Shown: positions 32,585 to 43,890, numbered from the stretch's first letter. The stretch is DNA of 64,000 bases from Brachypalpus laphriformis (GCA_945910035.1 OX246753.1:6510001-6574000); one strand, 5' to 3'. Notes: generated by a model not told the origin, from the sequence alone. Translations and numbers: made by a program.

Positions 32585-32695
32585 TGCATTTTTTTGTATA
32601 CACTTTAAGCCCGGTATACGAAGGGTGGATTTTAGTCGCCTCTTACGACAGGCATGCCTACCTCGGGTATATTCTAACCCCTACCCGAAGGGGGC

Positions 32696-32785
32696 ATAAA
32701 TAAATGCTAGCTGACATCAGGATTTGAACCATAAACCATAAGCGTGGCAATTGACGACGTTACCACTACACCATTGCCACCCCCA
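32696..32785 (-). repeat. tRNA-like head of the split SINE-2
   Basis: On the minus strand: GGGTGGCAATGGTGTAGTGG (box A) ... TATGGTTCAAATCCTGATG (box B), the internal RNA polymerase III promoter layout. It continues into the SINE-2 body at 28062 once the Jockey element is removed. Confidence 0.85.
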
Positions 32786-33764
32786 ACTGATATTGCCTTT
32801 TTAACAGAGTTCAAATGATCTCTTCTTTGAACGTGGCAATACCAGCTGAGCCCGTCGCACTCTATCTTTCGAAGGATGATTTCCTTGAAGGCTTCTCAAA
32901 AAGTTAAATGAAAATTGCCCTTCAGATACGTCACAAAACGTCCTTTCGTGCGAAAAATATAGCGCACACAACACAAGTGGTTGCGAGAAGCTAGACCCTA
33001 GGCCCTTCATGGGATGCTTGCACCAGGTATACATGTATAAAGGGTGTCTCAAAAGGAGCAGAATTTAAATTTTAAATAAAGCACAATTTTTTTGAGAACA
33101 TCAGATCGGTAACTACACATCGGATAGATACCGTTCTCGGATTTGTTGGCACATTTCGGTTCTTTTGATGAAATTTTCAATCGCAGTTTGGCATTAGTGT
33201 GGCTGGTTGTGATACAACGTCTAATCTCCTCCTTCAAGGCTTGGGTGGTTGTGTACTTATTGACATAAGCATTTGACTTCAAAAAACCTCAGAAAAAGAA
33301 GTTCAAAGGTATTAAAGCGCACGATCTAGGCGGCCAATTCTGATTGTCCAAACGAGAGATTACACGATCAGGGAATGTCTCGTGCAATAATGCCATTGTT
33401 TCACGTAATGTATGACAATGGGCCCCGTTCTGTTAAAACCACATGTCTTTGAGGTCCGCATCACCCATTTGAGGCATAAAAAACTGGGTTATCATTCCCC
33501 GATACCGTTTGCCATTGACTGTTTGTGTATTTCCGGCAGCGTTTTTGAAGAAAAATGGTCCAATGATGCCTTCAGCCCAAAATTCACACCAAACAATGAA
33601 ACGTTTGGGGTGCATTTCCTTCTCATGTAACATATGCGGGTTTTCGCCACTCCAAATGCGACAATTTTGCTTGTTTAAGTAGCCATCAACATGAAAATGG
33701 GCCTCATCGCTGCTGTTCACTTGCTGTTGTTTAATGAACCAATTGCTGCGTATAGTCTGTAGAC

Positions 33765-33869
33765 CCCACAGGCGCATCAGTAGAAATGCGGCAAAGTGGG
33801 AGGGTTGTGATCCCTTATTTTCGGATCATAGCCTCGCTGATAAAAGGCAGAAGAAGAAGAAGAAGAAGA
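33765..33869 (+). repeat. SINE-3 copy with 11-bp duplication
   Basis: Starts CCCACAGGCGCATCAGTAG, contains GGGTTGTGATCCCTTATTTTC and ends in (AAG)7. The duplication AGTCTGTAGAC at 33754-33764 and 33870-33880 defines it as a 105-bp retroposed unit inserted in the mariner transposase sequence. Confidence 0.88.
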
Positions 33870-34073
33870 AGTCTGTAGACTTAACTTGTTGAGTCACTTG
33901 TATTTCGTAGACATGAAGACGCAAATCTTTCGTGGAATACACCGCATACTGGTTCTTGACCACGATGCTGAATGGACGTTCCCAGACTCTCGGTCACATT
34001 CTGGCGAACAGCCATGGTATTTTCTGCTGGACGACCCTGACGAACACGTGTCGATAGTCTGACATCAGTAATC

Positions 34074-34374
34074 AAAAAAAAAAAAAACAAATATTTGCCG
34101 CAACAGCTCTTTAAAGTGCCAGGGCCTAGCTTCTCGCAGCCATTCATGTTGTATGCGTTATATTTTTCACACGAATGGAAGGGACCTACAGTTTTATGCC
34201 GAATCCGAACGGTGATTTGAGAAGCTTTTTCGTGACAACAATACTCTCGGATGTTTGTCAGACGCTCGCGAGAGGTGGGACCGTGAAAAAACTTGTTGGT
34301 GTTTTCTGGGATTCGAACTTGGAACCTCATGCGTAGTGATCCAACACACTAACCACTTACGCCACGGCGCCCAC
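34074..34374 (-). repeat. SINE-1 copy, full length
   Basis: Minus strand: GTGGGCGCCGTGGCGTAAGTGG (box A region), AAGTTCGAATCCCAG (box B), complete body and A-rich tail. Duplication ATCAGTAATC / ATCTGTAATC at 34064-34073 and 34375-34384. Inserted in the mariner remnant. Confidence 0.9.
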
Positions 34375-34490
34375 ATCTGTAATCGACCCTCGAATTTTTC
34401 GATTATTCTTTTCACAGCTGATGAACTTCCGAATCGTTGCAGTCAAACCTTTACAACCCTTAGAATTTCTTAAATAATGTTGAACAATGG

Positions 34491-35011
34491 CGTACTGTCA
34501 ACCATCGAATTGTTATAATGATTTGACGGGGAAAGCACAGCAGCAAAAATGGCGCCGGTCGTGTTGGAACACTCTTTACATAATACCTTACATAATAGGT
34601 TCTGCGGTTCCTTGGGGTTAAAGTTAAACATTAATTTGTTGTGTAAAAGCTTTCATTTAATCTTTATGGTCTATGGTCCAATGTAATCCATTATGGTCTA
34701 TGTATTACTTTCTTTCTACGTTCTGGAAGACACATGCTGCTTCCTTTGTAGAAATTGTCAGACTGTTGGGTAAAAAAGGTTTCCAGGTGCGTTTTGATGT
34801 CATTTTCGGAATTAAATCGCTTCCCTTCCAAATTCTTTTGGAGAGGGCGGTAAAGTTGGTTATCAGAAGGCGCAAGATCTGAAGATTACTGTGGGTGCTG
34901 CACATCTGCCCCGTGAAAGAAATTCAGCTTTTGTTTTGTCGCTAAAGCTGTATGTGGTTTGGCGATGTCGTAGTGGAAAGCAATGCCATTCCTGTTCACT
35001 AACTCCGGCCG
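34491..35011. other. no recognisable feature
   Basis: Non-coding, no similarity to other parts of the window noticed. Confidence 0.45.
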
Positions 35012-35468
35012 TTTTGTTTTTTTTATATATAACTGCGCACACTCAAGGAGTTATAAATACCCTTTACATGTTTTAACACAGTGCGGGCGTTGGAAAGGAC
35101 AGATAGAGAGAGATAGAAAGATTTGGTGTAGTGGTTTGAAGCTCAGTTGTTTATGCTTTAGAGAAACTTCGGGGGCGGTCCAGATAACTGGGGAGATTTT
35201 TGTTATTTTTTTTCTCTTTGCTTCTGATTCACATTATTTTTTTCGTGGCCACTGACATCATAGGCAAAGCAATCATCCAAAACAGCGAACAATTTATTCA
35301 GCCGTATGAGCAAGCTACTGCTAGTGTTATGCCTTTGTAGTTGTGTTCACACAAGCTTTCGCTTTATATAAGTCATGAGAAAAAAATAAATGCTTGCTGA
35401 CGTCTGGATTTGAACCATGAACCATTAGCGTGGCAATTGACGACGTTATCACTACACCATTGCTACCC
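35012..35468 (-). repeat. SINE-2, full-length representative
   Basis: On the minus strand it begins with a tRNA-like head (35468-35385: GGTAGCAATGGTGTAGTG, box A; ATGGTTCAAATCCAGACG, box B). A body of about 350 bp follows with CTCATGACTT, CCCCAGTTATCTGGACCG, a (CT)n tract, CCAACGCCCGCACTGTG and GGGTATTTATAACTCC, ending in an A-rich tail (35012-35030). Other copies: 5645-5765, 27665-28062 plus 32696-32785, 41925-42002 (head only), 60300-60690. Confidence 0.8.
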
Positions 35469-35859
35469 CATGCCCATGTCTTCGACTGTCTGCTTCAAAT
35501 TATTGAGCTGAGAGCAATACTTAATGGCATTTATGGTCTGACTAGGTGGAAGCAAATGGAAGTACAGCATACCTCGCCAATCTCATCAAACTCTTAACAT
35601 TGTTAATTGGTGTAACGCAGGAAGGACTAGTAGAATTTGACTGCACGCATCGTCTTTTCCATACTCTCGTTTTAGCTATTTCGTTTATTTTAGGTTTTTA
35701 TGTCTACACTTAACCTTAAACGGCAGGCAGATTCAAAGCTTTTCTTTCCCCCTTAGTGATTTTGACGTTGCATTCATGCATATATACATAGTTTAAATTG
35801 AGTTTCCAGTTCATTCTAGTCTTTTATACATTATCTGATAATATAAACAACGAAGTCTT

Positions 35860-36370
35860 ATTTTCAAAGTATTCAGACGACAACAAATTACTTGAAATTC
35901 TTGACTGACTTCGGAATGACTTCAACAACCTTAATGGCTCGCAGACTTCAAATGAATTCAAAGCCTTCTACCGGTAATTAAACTGTAAATAAACTGTAGT
36001 TCAATTACTTACTTACTTATGTGGTCCTACAGTCGGGTAAGATTGAAAAAAAAAAAATGCAATGCCAATTTTGATAGGTGGCATAGAGGGTTTAATAGAT
36101 TGAAACCTTGTTGAAATGCATTCTTTGACAAGTATTCAATGAATTCATTTTTTGATTGCATTCATTGACTTCATTTTGAGATTTCGAAGAAAAGAATGCA
36201 ATCAGCATTCATTTGGCATTCGAAGGAATGCATTCATTCTACAATTCAATTGAATACAATCATTTATGAGTTCATGAATTCTTTTCCAGTCATTTGCATT
36301 CGTTACATTCGTTTAGCATTCTTTTGTATCCTTTACATTCATTTAAATTCATTTCATACCAAAAGTGGGC
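35860..36370. repeat. degenerate ATTCATTTG/GACTTCA array
   Basis: Repeated variants of GACTTCAAATGAATTC, ATTGCATTCATTTGGCATTC and AGTATTCAATGAATTC. Shares GATTGCATTCATT(T)G and CTTCA words with the array at 26860-27090 in inverted sense. Confidence 0.45.
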
Positions 36371-36714
36371 AAATTAAGAACCATTCTAAAGATTTTTGTA
36401 CGAAAAACAAAGGTATGAGCTAATTTAACAAATTTTTTTTTTTTATTGGGTCACTGCTCGTTTATGCACGCATACTAAGATTGGATGACATTTGGAGCCA
36501 TCTACGATGTATGTGCAAGTATACACTACACGACACATATAAGGTTTCAAACATAAAAAAAATATTTGCAGTTAATTAAACAAATATCAAGAAGCATAAC
36601 ATATGTAAGTAAATTAGTTTCTCGTTAGTCTCCAAAGAGATTCCAACAACTCATCATTTATAATAGTACCTACCATTCCATCATTCGCTTTCCAACTCAT
36701 CTTCACCGTTCCTA

Positions 36715-37020
36715 AAAAATAAATAAATAAATAAATATTTGGCGCAACAGCTCTTTAAAGTGCCAGGGCCTAGCTTTTCGCAACTACTCATGTTGTGTGC
36801 GTTATATTTTTCACACGAATGGAAGGGACCTACAGTTTAATGCCGAATCCGAACGGCGATTTGAGAAGCTTTTTCGTGACAGCAATACTCTCGGATGTTT
36901 GTCAGACGCTCGCGAGAGGTGGGACCGTGAAAAAACTTTTTGGTGTTTTGTGGGATTCGAACTTGGAACCTCATGCATAGTGATCCGACACACTAACCAC
37001 TTACGCCACGGCGCCCACCG
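36715..37020 (-). repeat. SINE-1 copy, full length, 13-bp duplication
   Basis: Head at the right end (GGCGCCGTGGCGTAAGTGG on the minus strand), tail (AAAT)n at the left. Duplication TTCACCGTTCCTA at 36702-36714 and 37021-37033. Confidence 0.93.
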
Positions 37021-37034
37021 TTCACCGTTCCTAG

Positions 37035-38289
37035 GCATAGTAGATAAAATCTTGGAGATTTCTTCATCAGGAATTTTAGTTCTGCAATGAACCTTTGGAA
37101 TACTTGATACATACAGTTAAAATAAATATATATATGAATTCATTTTTTTTTTATATGAATGCATGCATATTGTGCCATATGTGGCAAGCAAACAATCGCC
37201 TAAAAAACTTATAAAAAATATACCGTGACGTATTTTTATTATTATTATATGTTTATCCACTGATGCAGTACACAATGAATTTATTAAAATAATTTTTTTT
37301 TTATTGCTAACTATGCAAAATAACCACAAGCACGCGTCTATTCTATGGATATTTTTAAGGCGAAAATATAATTGCGCATATAATGCGTCCATTGAATGTC
37401 CGTGAAATGGTACGCTATGCATTTGTACCGAGATAATGTTACCAAGCTAAAAATATTGATCGGTAGCCGGTTTGTGCCACACATGAAACATTATGCATCT
37501 AAGGTTTGATCTGCTAGCTCTAGTTTATTATATCTTATTAGACTTTGTCACAAATTGTGAGATATCATAACTCAAATCACCTATGTACTCGCATGTGCAT
37601 ATGCATTAACCAAAATAGTTAAGCCATTTGCCAAATGCCACATTCGCACTCCACAATTTATAGGGTTTTACCTTTCACACACTAAATTGATTAAGATCGC
37701 TTTCTATTTTTCCGAGGCATCTAGCGTTTTCTACGCCACCCGCCTGGGATGCCGGCTTTTTGAAGGTCTTGCACTCTATATATTTCAGCAATAGTTTGTA
37801 TTTGAATTCTTTTAACTAGGTAGGATCGGCCTTCGATGAAGACCAAAAGTAGGTCCATTGTACTGCTCTAAGTAGGTCTATGTAGATCCATTTGACGTGG
37901 TTTTTTTTCGCGTAGATTGTTGGAAGTTTCAGAAGATACTGGGGGGATCGTACTCACTAAAAAACACTACCGCTTAAATTTTTCTGTCTCAATTTATCAT
38001 AGAGCATTACTCCGCGGGCGGGCATTTGTTTCATGTTATGCATGGATTTACTTCGCTTACTACCCCCGGCATTATTTTATTTTCCGCTGCTGAGTACAGT
38101 TTAGTTTTTTTTCCAAGCTTATCTCTCTCTTCGAGTAAACGGAGACAGTTGAAGGGCGCACGATCAACACTTTAAAGCTTTTGCTTGCAGATATGCTAGT
38201 AGGAGTCTCATCTGGCTTGAACTTATGGAGGTACTAACTAACTTTTCTGCTACAAGGCTTTCCCCGTATAAGCACCACTTAGCCATTAG
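37035..38289. other. no recognisable feature
   Basis: A+T-rich. A few homopolymer tracts (37145, 37290) and no recognisable coding or repeat. Confidence 0.45.
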
Positions 38290-38305
38290 TAGTCTCTGAC
38301 TATAT

Positions 38306-38778
38306 TATTATTATTATTTGTCGAAGGGTGTATTACACTCATGGTCTATTGTGTCCCCTAATAATGCCTAGCAGGTGTTTTTTCCCTCATTAGAGTTCGC
38401 CTCGCATTGCAATTTTTTCTAGAATTAGATTTGAGAGTCATGTAGTCTAACTTGTTTTCGGCGAGAATAAACCACCCTTAGAGCACCATCTCTAGTCCAG
38501 TTTTTGTGAGGAATTTTAGAATGAGAAGCGGGTTATTATTATTTAGGTTGATGCATGCTTCATACGTTTTCCGGTTATACATACAGTTCCCTAGTAGTTT
38601 CTTTGCCTGCCTCATACCTAGTGTTGATCCAGGTACTTGCCCTGTTAATTCTTTCTTCTTTCTTGAATTCTTCTTTAAGGGTATGGTTACCGATTCCGCA
38701 GAATGGTTCTGGGCCTTGTCTTGCTAGCGAATCCCCTGTTTTATTACTTTCTATTCCGGCATGCCCCGGCATCTAATA
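38306..38778 (-). mobile_element. 5'-truncated I-like LINE end with 16-bp duplication
   Basis: Duplication TAGTCTCTGACTATAT at 38290-38305 and 38779-38794. On the minus strand it starts MPGHAGIESNKTGDSLARQG, the RNase H motif around the last catalytic Asp region, followed by PEPFCG. The remaining C-terminus is frameshifted, and it ends in (AAT)n, the tail type of I-clade elements. 473 bp in all: a classical short, 5'-truncated insertion. Confidence 0.88.
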
Positions 38779-38794
38779 TAGTCTCTGACTATAT

Positions 38795-39391
38795 CTTAAT
38801 CCTCCGATATTCGGCTTTATTTGTGATATTTCTTATCATGGACGTCCTTTGTCTGAGGCCTAATTCATCAATCAAGTTGCTGAAAAATATATAGCTTTAT
38901 ATGCCAATAGCGGCGAAATCGTTACGGGGATAACAAATATTCGCTAAGTGAACAGTTCCATCAAGATGGGGCAACATTATCTTACTAATTATCTTACTTC
39001 AATCATCAAGAGTAGCTGACGAGAATAATTAATTTAATTAATTAATTAATTGAATTAAAGAATACATATACGAGTAAATCACCTTGGTGTCAACTGATAA
39101 TTCACAGTTTGAATAGTACGAGTATGAAGTATGAGTAGAATATGAAGAGAACGTTCCTTCCGAATATTGTAATTTTTGAAGTGAAGCTTCTTTAGGGAGA
39201 CTAGTGAATCAAAATGATCTTAACACAAATATCAAACATGCAGCGGAAACGCTAATAAAATTATACCATCAAGGAATGTGCAACAAAAGCTTCAACTTGT
39301 TCCGTTCCGTTGCGCCCCATAAGTAGGAAAGGAAATTTTTAGTTCTTATTTTCCACAATCTAGTACCTCCCAAAATGATCTTAAGGTTTAG
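38795..39391. other. no recognisable feature
   Basis: Includes TTAATTAATTAATTAATT near 39035; otherwise plain A+T-rich sequence. Confidence 0.45.
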
Positions 39392-39404
39392 CTTTGTATT
39401 TAAT

Positions 39405-39701
39405 AAAAAAAGATAAATAAATATTTGGCACAACAGCTCTTTGAGTGCCAGGGCCTAGCTTCTCGCAACCAATCATGTTGTGTGCGTTATATTTTTCACA
39501 CGAATGGAAGGGACCTACAGTTTGGTGCCGTATCCGAACGGCGATTTGAGAACCTTTTTCGTGACAACAATACTCTCGGATGTTTATCAGACGCTCGCGA
39601 GAGGTGGGACCGTGAAAAAATTTGTCGATGTTTTCTGGGATTCGAACTTGGAACCTCATGCGTAGTGATCTGACACACTAACCACTTACGCCACGACGCC
39701 C
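39405..39701 (-). repeat. SINE-1 copy, full length, 13-bp duplication
   Basis: Duplication CTTTGTATTTAAT at 39392-39404 and 39702-39714. Head GGGGCGTCGTGGCGTAAGTGG on the minus strand, tail of A and T at the left. Confidence 0.93.
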
Positions 39702-39714
39702 CTTTGTATTTAAT

Positions 39715-41465
39715 GCATGTGCAAATTCACATGGTTAATGAAGATAAAATAAGTTTCGGTTTAACCGTGTGCTTATCTGGGTCGACTTTATTCTCAAATA
39801 ATACCCTATAAAGTCTGTAATACGAGAACTCCAAAGTTAATTACAATATATACAATATAATAGTGTTATAATTAATTTGGTGTATGCATTTGTTCTGTCG
39901 GAAGGGCCTGTGCCACAAACATGCTCTTAACGCTTTGGGCAGTGCTAGTGGATACATTAATAAAGGAAGCCTTTCGAAACTTTAATTACCCTCCGGGGTG
40001 GGAGGTTAATAAACTCATTCTGTTCATTTATTCTACCGGTATCGATTCGCAATCCATTGAAGATGTTGTCTGTGTGATCAGTGTATTCCGCTTCGGATGT
40101 TTAAGAAGGCACGTTATGTGTTGAAACATATGCATCTGATGATCTGTAACATCGTCCGTATTCATGACCCATATGTGTCGAAAGGAGCATAGGTATGTGG
40201 GGATACTGACTGTCTCAAGACCCAATTGGCATGGAAGGCTCCAGTGTTAAAGAGTTGCGGTTTGAGTAAAGAATGTGAGTAGAACGAACTATTGGAATCA
40301 TTCTTTTTAATTTCTTTGTATCTCCTTACACTCATTGAAAATGCATGTAAACCCTTTCTATAATAACTGCTCAAATTAATGGATAAAACTATCAATGCTG
40401 AAATCAAATATGGGAGATAGTTTTATATTCGACCGGCAATATGGCTCGCATTCACAAACGTATCTTTGCCCAGCTACAAGTACGTAGACTTCTATGCTCG
40501 TAGGTATACTGTATGCCATAGGTATACCTATGCAAACATTAAGATTTCTGCTTCAATTGGGAATTTGTTTTACTGCTCCTATTGATCGTGGTACAGAGAC
40601 AATGTCTTGGTATTTATTTTTTTCGGATGTTTATGGACTCAAAACGACTTAAGAAGATATCGATGTTTACTACCGTACTCATACTCGTACCCATGGCACT
40701 AAAATTTTTATATCCAATCGCATTAAAGTCTTTTCGCTATTTGATATACGACCAGGATAAGTCATAATCTCGTATTTCAAACCCAATTATGCCACACGAC
40801 TCCCATGAATATTTTGGATTGCTTGACGTAGTTAATTAGCAAAAAATCATATAAACGAAATGTTGTAAAAGTTATTTTCAAACTAAAATAAATTCCATCT
40901 TAAGCAAGTGGAGCGGATACACAACGCTATGACATTTATAATTGAACAGTATTTGCTTAAAATAAGAAAACCGAAAAAAAAAATGTTTTTTTGCATCTAT
41001 TCAGTCGCTTTATGTGTAAGTTTTATTTAAAGTAAATCCAAAGCAGGATTTCGAAGAATATGAAAGGATCTTTTTTAAATTTGTTTGCATTTATACTTGT
41101 ATATATATATTTGTAGGATGTATATGCTTGTTGCTTGTTGCTTGTACTTATGCTGCATTTCCAAATGCACTTAAATACGAGAGTTATAAATAAAAACGAG
41201 ATTATTTTTGAAAATACTTAAATTTCTGATGGAACAAAGAAGTGTATGGAGTGGCAGTAATAAGTTTTGAAATATTTACATAAAAACCACACACATGTTA
41301 AGTGCTTATTAGTGATTGAGATGGTTAAATGCGAGTTGTACATTGATAACTCTAAAGCTAATTCAACTGGCTGCCTATAGTGTGCATTTTCTAAGCAAAT
41401 ACCCCCAGCTTGACTCAGTACAACATCTTATTGTGCCCTTATAGCTTGCACCTATGTAACTATAG
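39715..41465. other. no recognisable feature
   Basis: Non-coding A+T-rich sequence; short frames lack family motifs. Confidence 0.45.
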
Positions 41466-41489
41466 GGCAGGCATTCGTTTCGACAAAAT

Positions 41490-42560
41490 GTTCAACCTAG
41501 AAATTTTCAGATAAACTCTTGATGGTAAGACGTACTACGTATCTTCCTGATATATTCCTGGAGTGTGTAGCGATAAAATGGCTTTTACACTCTTCTTCCT
41601 CTTGTGAAAGTACTGATTGCGTTGATGCTTGAACTTCTTTCTGGGACCAGCAGCGCTGAAACGCATCAAGGAAATTGGGATTTGTAGTACACTGATAAGT
41701 TTGCAACGAGTGATTATTTAATTTAGATTCAGAGAGAGTTGACACAGGACCAGAGATTATCCAGCCCAATCCAGTGCGTCTAATAAAGCGTGTACCAGGA
41801 GGTCTTTTCACGATTGCTACTGCTATGAGCTAGGCGTATAAATCTATTTCGATAACGAGATACATATTTCCTGGTTTGAAATAAGATGGATGATGACTTT
41901 GACTTTGATCAAATTCCAGTTTTTTTTTTTTTTTTTTATTAATTTGCGGGCACAGGAATCATGGGTTAGGAATGATGTTACCACTACACCATTGCCACCC
42001 CTAAATGCAGCAATTAGGGTAAATTCGAAGTATTCTTTGGAATGATGAAGGCAATCATATCCCATTCCAATTGCGAAGTAAAATGGGGCTATCAACCCTT
42101 TGGTTGTCCCGGATGGATAAGCTCCTGCTCTGTAGAGCGGAATTTCGCTCAATGACGTTTTAGATGAAGCTGTTGTCTTGCGGACTCGCTAATCATAGTT
42201 ATCTGGGAGCGAGGATCGATGAGGGCATGAACTTGTTGCTCTACATATTCTGGCCAGCATAATCGTACGAAATCGTGTGGCCAATAATATGGAGTGTGCA
42301 TGGTAGTAGGCAAAGGTATCGCTTGATGGGAGAAAGCCAATACGCAATCGGCAACAGATTTGCTATTTTGATTTAGATTCACCTAGTTGCAAACATCACC
42401 ACTGGATTTTGGTGACGTCGAAAGAGAGGACTGCTCTGGATGAGTACTAGAGATTGCTCGCTGAATCGAGGTGTGATATTTAAGTACAAATAACTGACAA
42501 CGCTTTGTTAATGTTGCTGCGACCGGAGCGCGATGAATCAATAAATTTGGATCTTCTGGA
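41490..42560 (-). pseudogene. BEL/Pao LTR-retrotransposon fragment, protease to RT-proximal region
   Basis: On the minus strand, HALIDPRSQITMISESARQQLHLK resembles the aspartic protease loop of BEL/Pao elements (LxDxGSQ.T.ISE), with the G of the usual DPGSQ changed to R. Further on come GLGWIISGPVS, a QRCWSQKEV block, EEEECKSHFIATHSR and GRYVVRL, the spacer that precedes the reverse transcriptase in this group. The element is frameshifted, lacks LTRs here, and is interrupted by a SINE-2 head (41925-42002). The protease active-site substitution and frameshifts make it dead. Confidence 0.7.
41925..42002 (-). repeat. very short SINE-2-type insertion: tRNA-like head plus poly(A)
   Basis: Minus strand: GGGGTGGCAATGGTGTAGTGG then AACATCATTCCTAACCCATGATTCC and GCCCGCAAATTAAT followed by a run of about 19 A. 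The normal SINE-2 body is absent. It interrupts the BEL/Pao reading. Confidence 0.65.
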
Positions 42561-42869
42561 ACACTTTTATTTCCTCAGCATGCATATTATTTTGACATGT
42601 TGCTGTTATTACGTCATTTGCGGAGTATGTGGTATAAAATCTATTCATAGATCGACGGTTGGCTTCCCTAGATAGACGATAATGTGCGCCTTAAGAATCA
42701 CGAATTCATGAATCAATAATTTGTTTGAATTTCTGACAAGAGATACTCGTACAGTACAAAGGCGTGGTATATAGAACTCTTCGAATTCCAAACATATTCC
42801 AGTCCATTTCGTGTGATATCGTCATCAATCTACGTATATTCAGTAGGTTGAATTTCATATGCATATTTT

Positions 42870-43890
42870 GGCTGTAATGTGAATTGCTTTAAAATTGAAA
42901 TAGTTGAACACTACAAATACTTAGGTGTCATTATTGACAATACTTTGAGCTGGCGCGAACACATTTCAATTTTAAAGCAATACCTACTATCGTCTCTACC
43001 GTCTTGGGAAATACTGGTCTACGGAGCTTTTAAAAACTATTTACTTTGGGATCTTCCACTCTAGATTACAGTACGGAATAAGCTGCTGGGGAGGTGCTAA
43101 CCTCAATAAACGCTTACAGCTGGTTGTCCTACAAAAAAGTGCTATTAGGAAGGTATGTAAATCGGCTCATTTAGCTAACTCCATGGAGTTATTTAGAAAA
43201 ATGGAAGTTCTGCCTATAAGGCATCTCTACTATTTTAGAGTCCTAGCCGATAGCCCTGGTAGCTAGTGCTATATACCTATGTATTATTTTTGTAATTTTA
43301 TTACTTAATAATAAAGAAATAATAATAATAATAATATTTTAGAGTCCTCAAAATGTTCTTCACAGGGGGTGGCTATTTGCAAAGCCCGAACTCTGACTAC
43401 CATAACTTACGAAGCAACACCGGAACCTTCGTCTGTATTCCCTCTTTTCATACCTCCAGCTTCAGGAACTTCTATTCGATTGTTTCTTGCAAATTATTTA
43501 ATGGTCTTCCCGCTAATATACGAATCGTTAGAACTCTACCCGGATTTTTAAAAAAAGTAAAAGTGTGGCTTCTTGATATTAATCACAATGATACAGATTC
43601 TTTATTCTGCTTTAATATTTGATGAAACTTTGCCTTTGTTTATCTCTATTTTTTTTCTTTTGTATTAATTTTGAATTTGGAATGAATTTTTATTACCATA
43701 TACTATATACACTTGTTCACCCCACATTGGATTGATCTGAAGTGATATTTATCTCTATTTATTTCACTGAATAAAAATGTCACTAACTATTCTCATTTGT
43801 AATTTAGACATATTTTAAGAATTGAATTGTAAGAATGTTGTATAAATTATTAATGAATGCATGAGAATAAAGAATATATATAATAAATAA
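42870..43890 (+). pseudogene. CR1-like non-LTR RT C-terminus and 3' UTR
   Basis: VEHYKYLGVIIDNTLSWREHI near 42903, a frameshifted QYGISCWGGANLNKRLQLVVLQKSAIRKV near 43075-43155, then SMELFRKMEVLPIRHLYYFRVL and, after a small insertion, a C-terminal region (NYHNLRSNTG-like segment at 43395, FYSIVSCKLFNGLPANIR, FLKKVKVWLL) ending at 43621. A 3' UTR follows to an (AATA)n tail near 43893. This is the order in CR1/Kiri-type elements. 5'-truncated and with at least two frame changes. Confidence 0.75.
43245..43334 (+). repeat. 90-bp retroposed insertion with 14-bp duplication and (ATA)n tail
   Basis: Duplication TATTTTAGAGTCCT at 43231-43244 and 43335-43348. The insert starts AGCCGATAGCCCTGGTAG and ends in AATAAAGAAATAATAATAATA. 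No box A/B pair is obvious. It looks like the extreme 3' end of a LINE or a very small SINE. Confidence 0.85.

Larger units (their letters stand above)
28063..32695 (-). mobile_element. full-length Jockey-type non-LTR retrotransposon
   Basis: 4.63 kb flanked by a 10-bp duplication ATAAATAAAT (28053-28062 and 32696-32705). On the minus strand the order is a 5' leader of about 110 bp beginning GCCCCCTTCGGG, ORF1 (32584-30965, one stop), ORF2 (30968-28290, open), a 3' UTR of about 190 bp and an impure poly(A) tail (28063-28098). It lies inside a SINE-2 copy. Another 5' end (16440) and two older remnants (4640-6065, 13880-15845) of the same group are in the window. Confidence 0.93.
33043..34490 (-). 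pseudogene. mariner-like transposon, decayed, with two SINE insertions
   Basis: Left end AAAGGGTGTCTCAAAAGGAGC next to TA. On the minus strand: N-terminal HTH remnants (VKRIIEKFEGRLQ near 34400), SDEAHFHVDGYLNKQNCRIW (first catalytic D), FIVWCEFWAEGIIGPFFF, then QNGAHCHT where the family has QDGA, so the second catalytic Asp is Asn. A NWPPRSC..IPLNFFF block follows, where the third Asp is also changed to Asn. Stops and frameshifts are present, a SINE-3 (33765-33869) and a SINE-1 (34074-34374) split it, and no matching right end was found. Confidence 0.85.

Noticed and set aside
32696..32785. Possible genuine tRNA gene
   Set aside because: Box A and box B are present, but the arms do not pair as a tRNA and the unit is shared with repeat copies; it is a SINE head.
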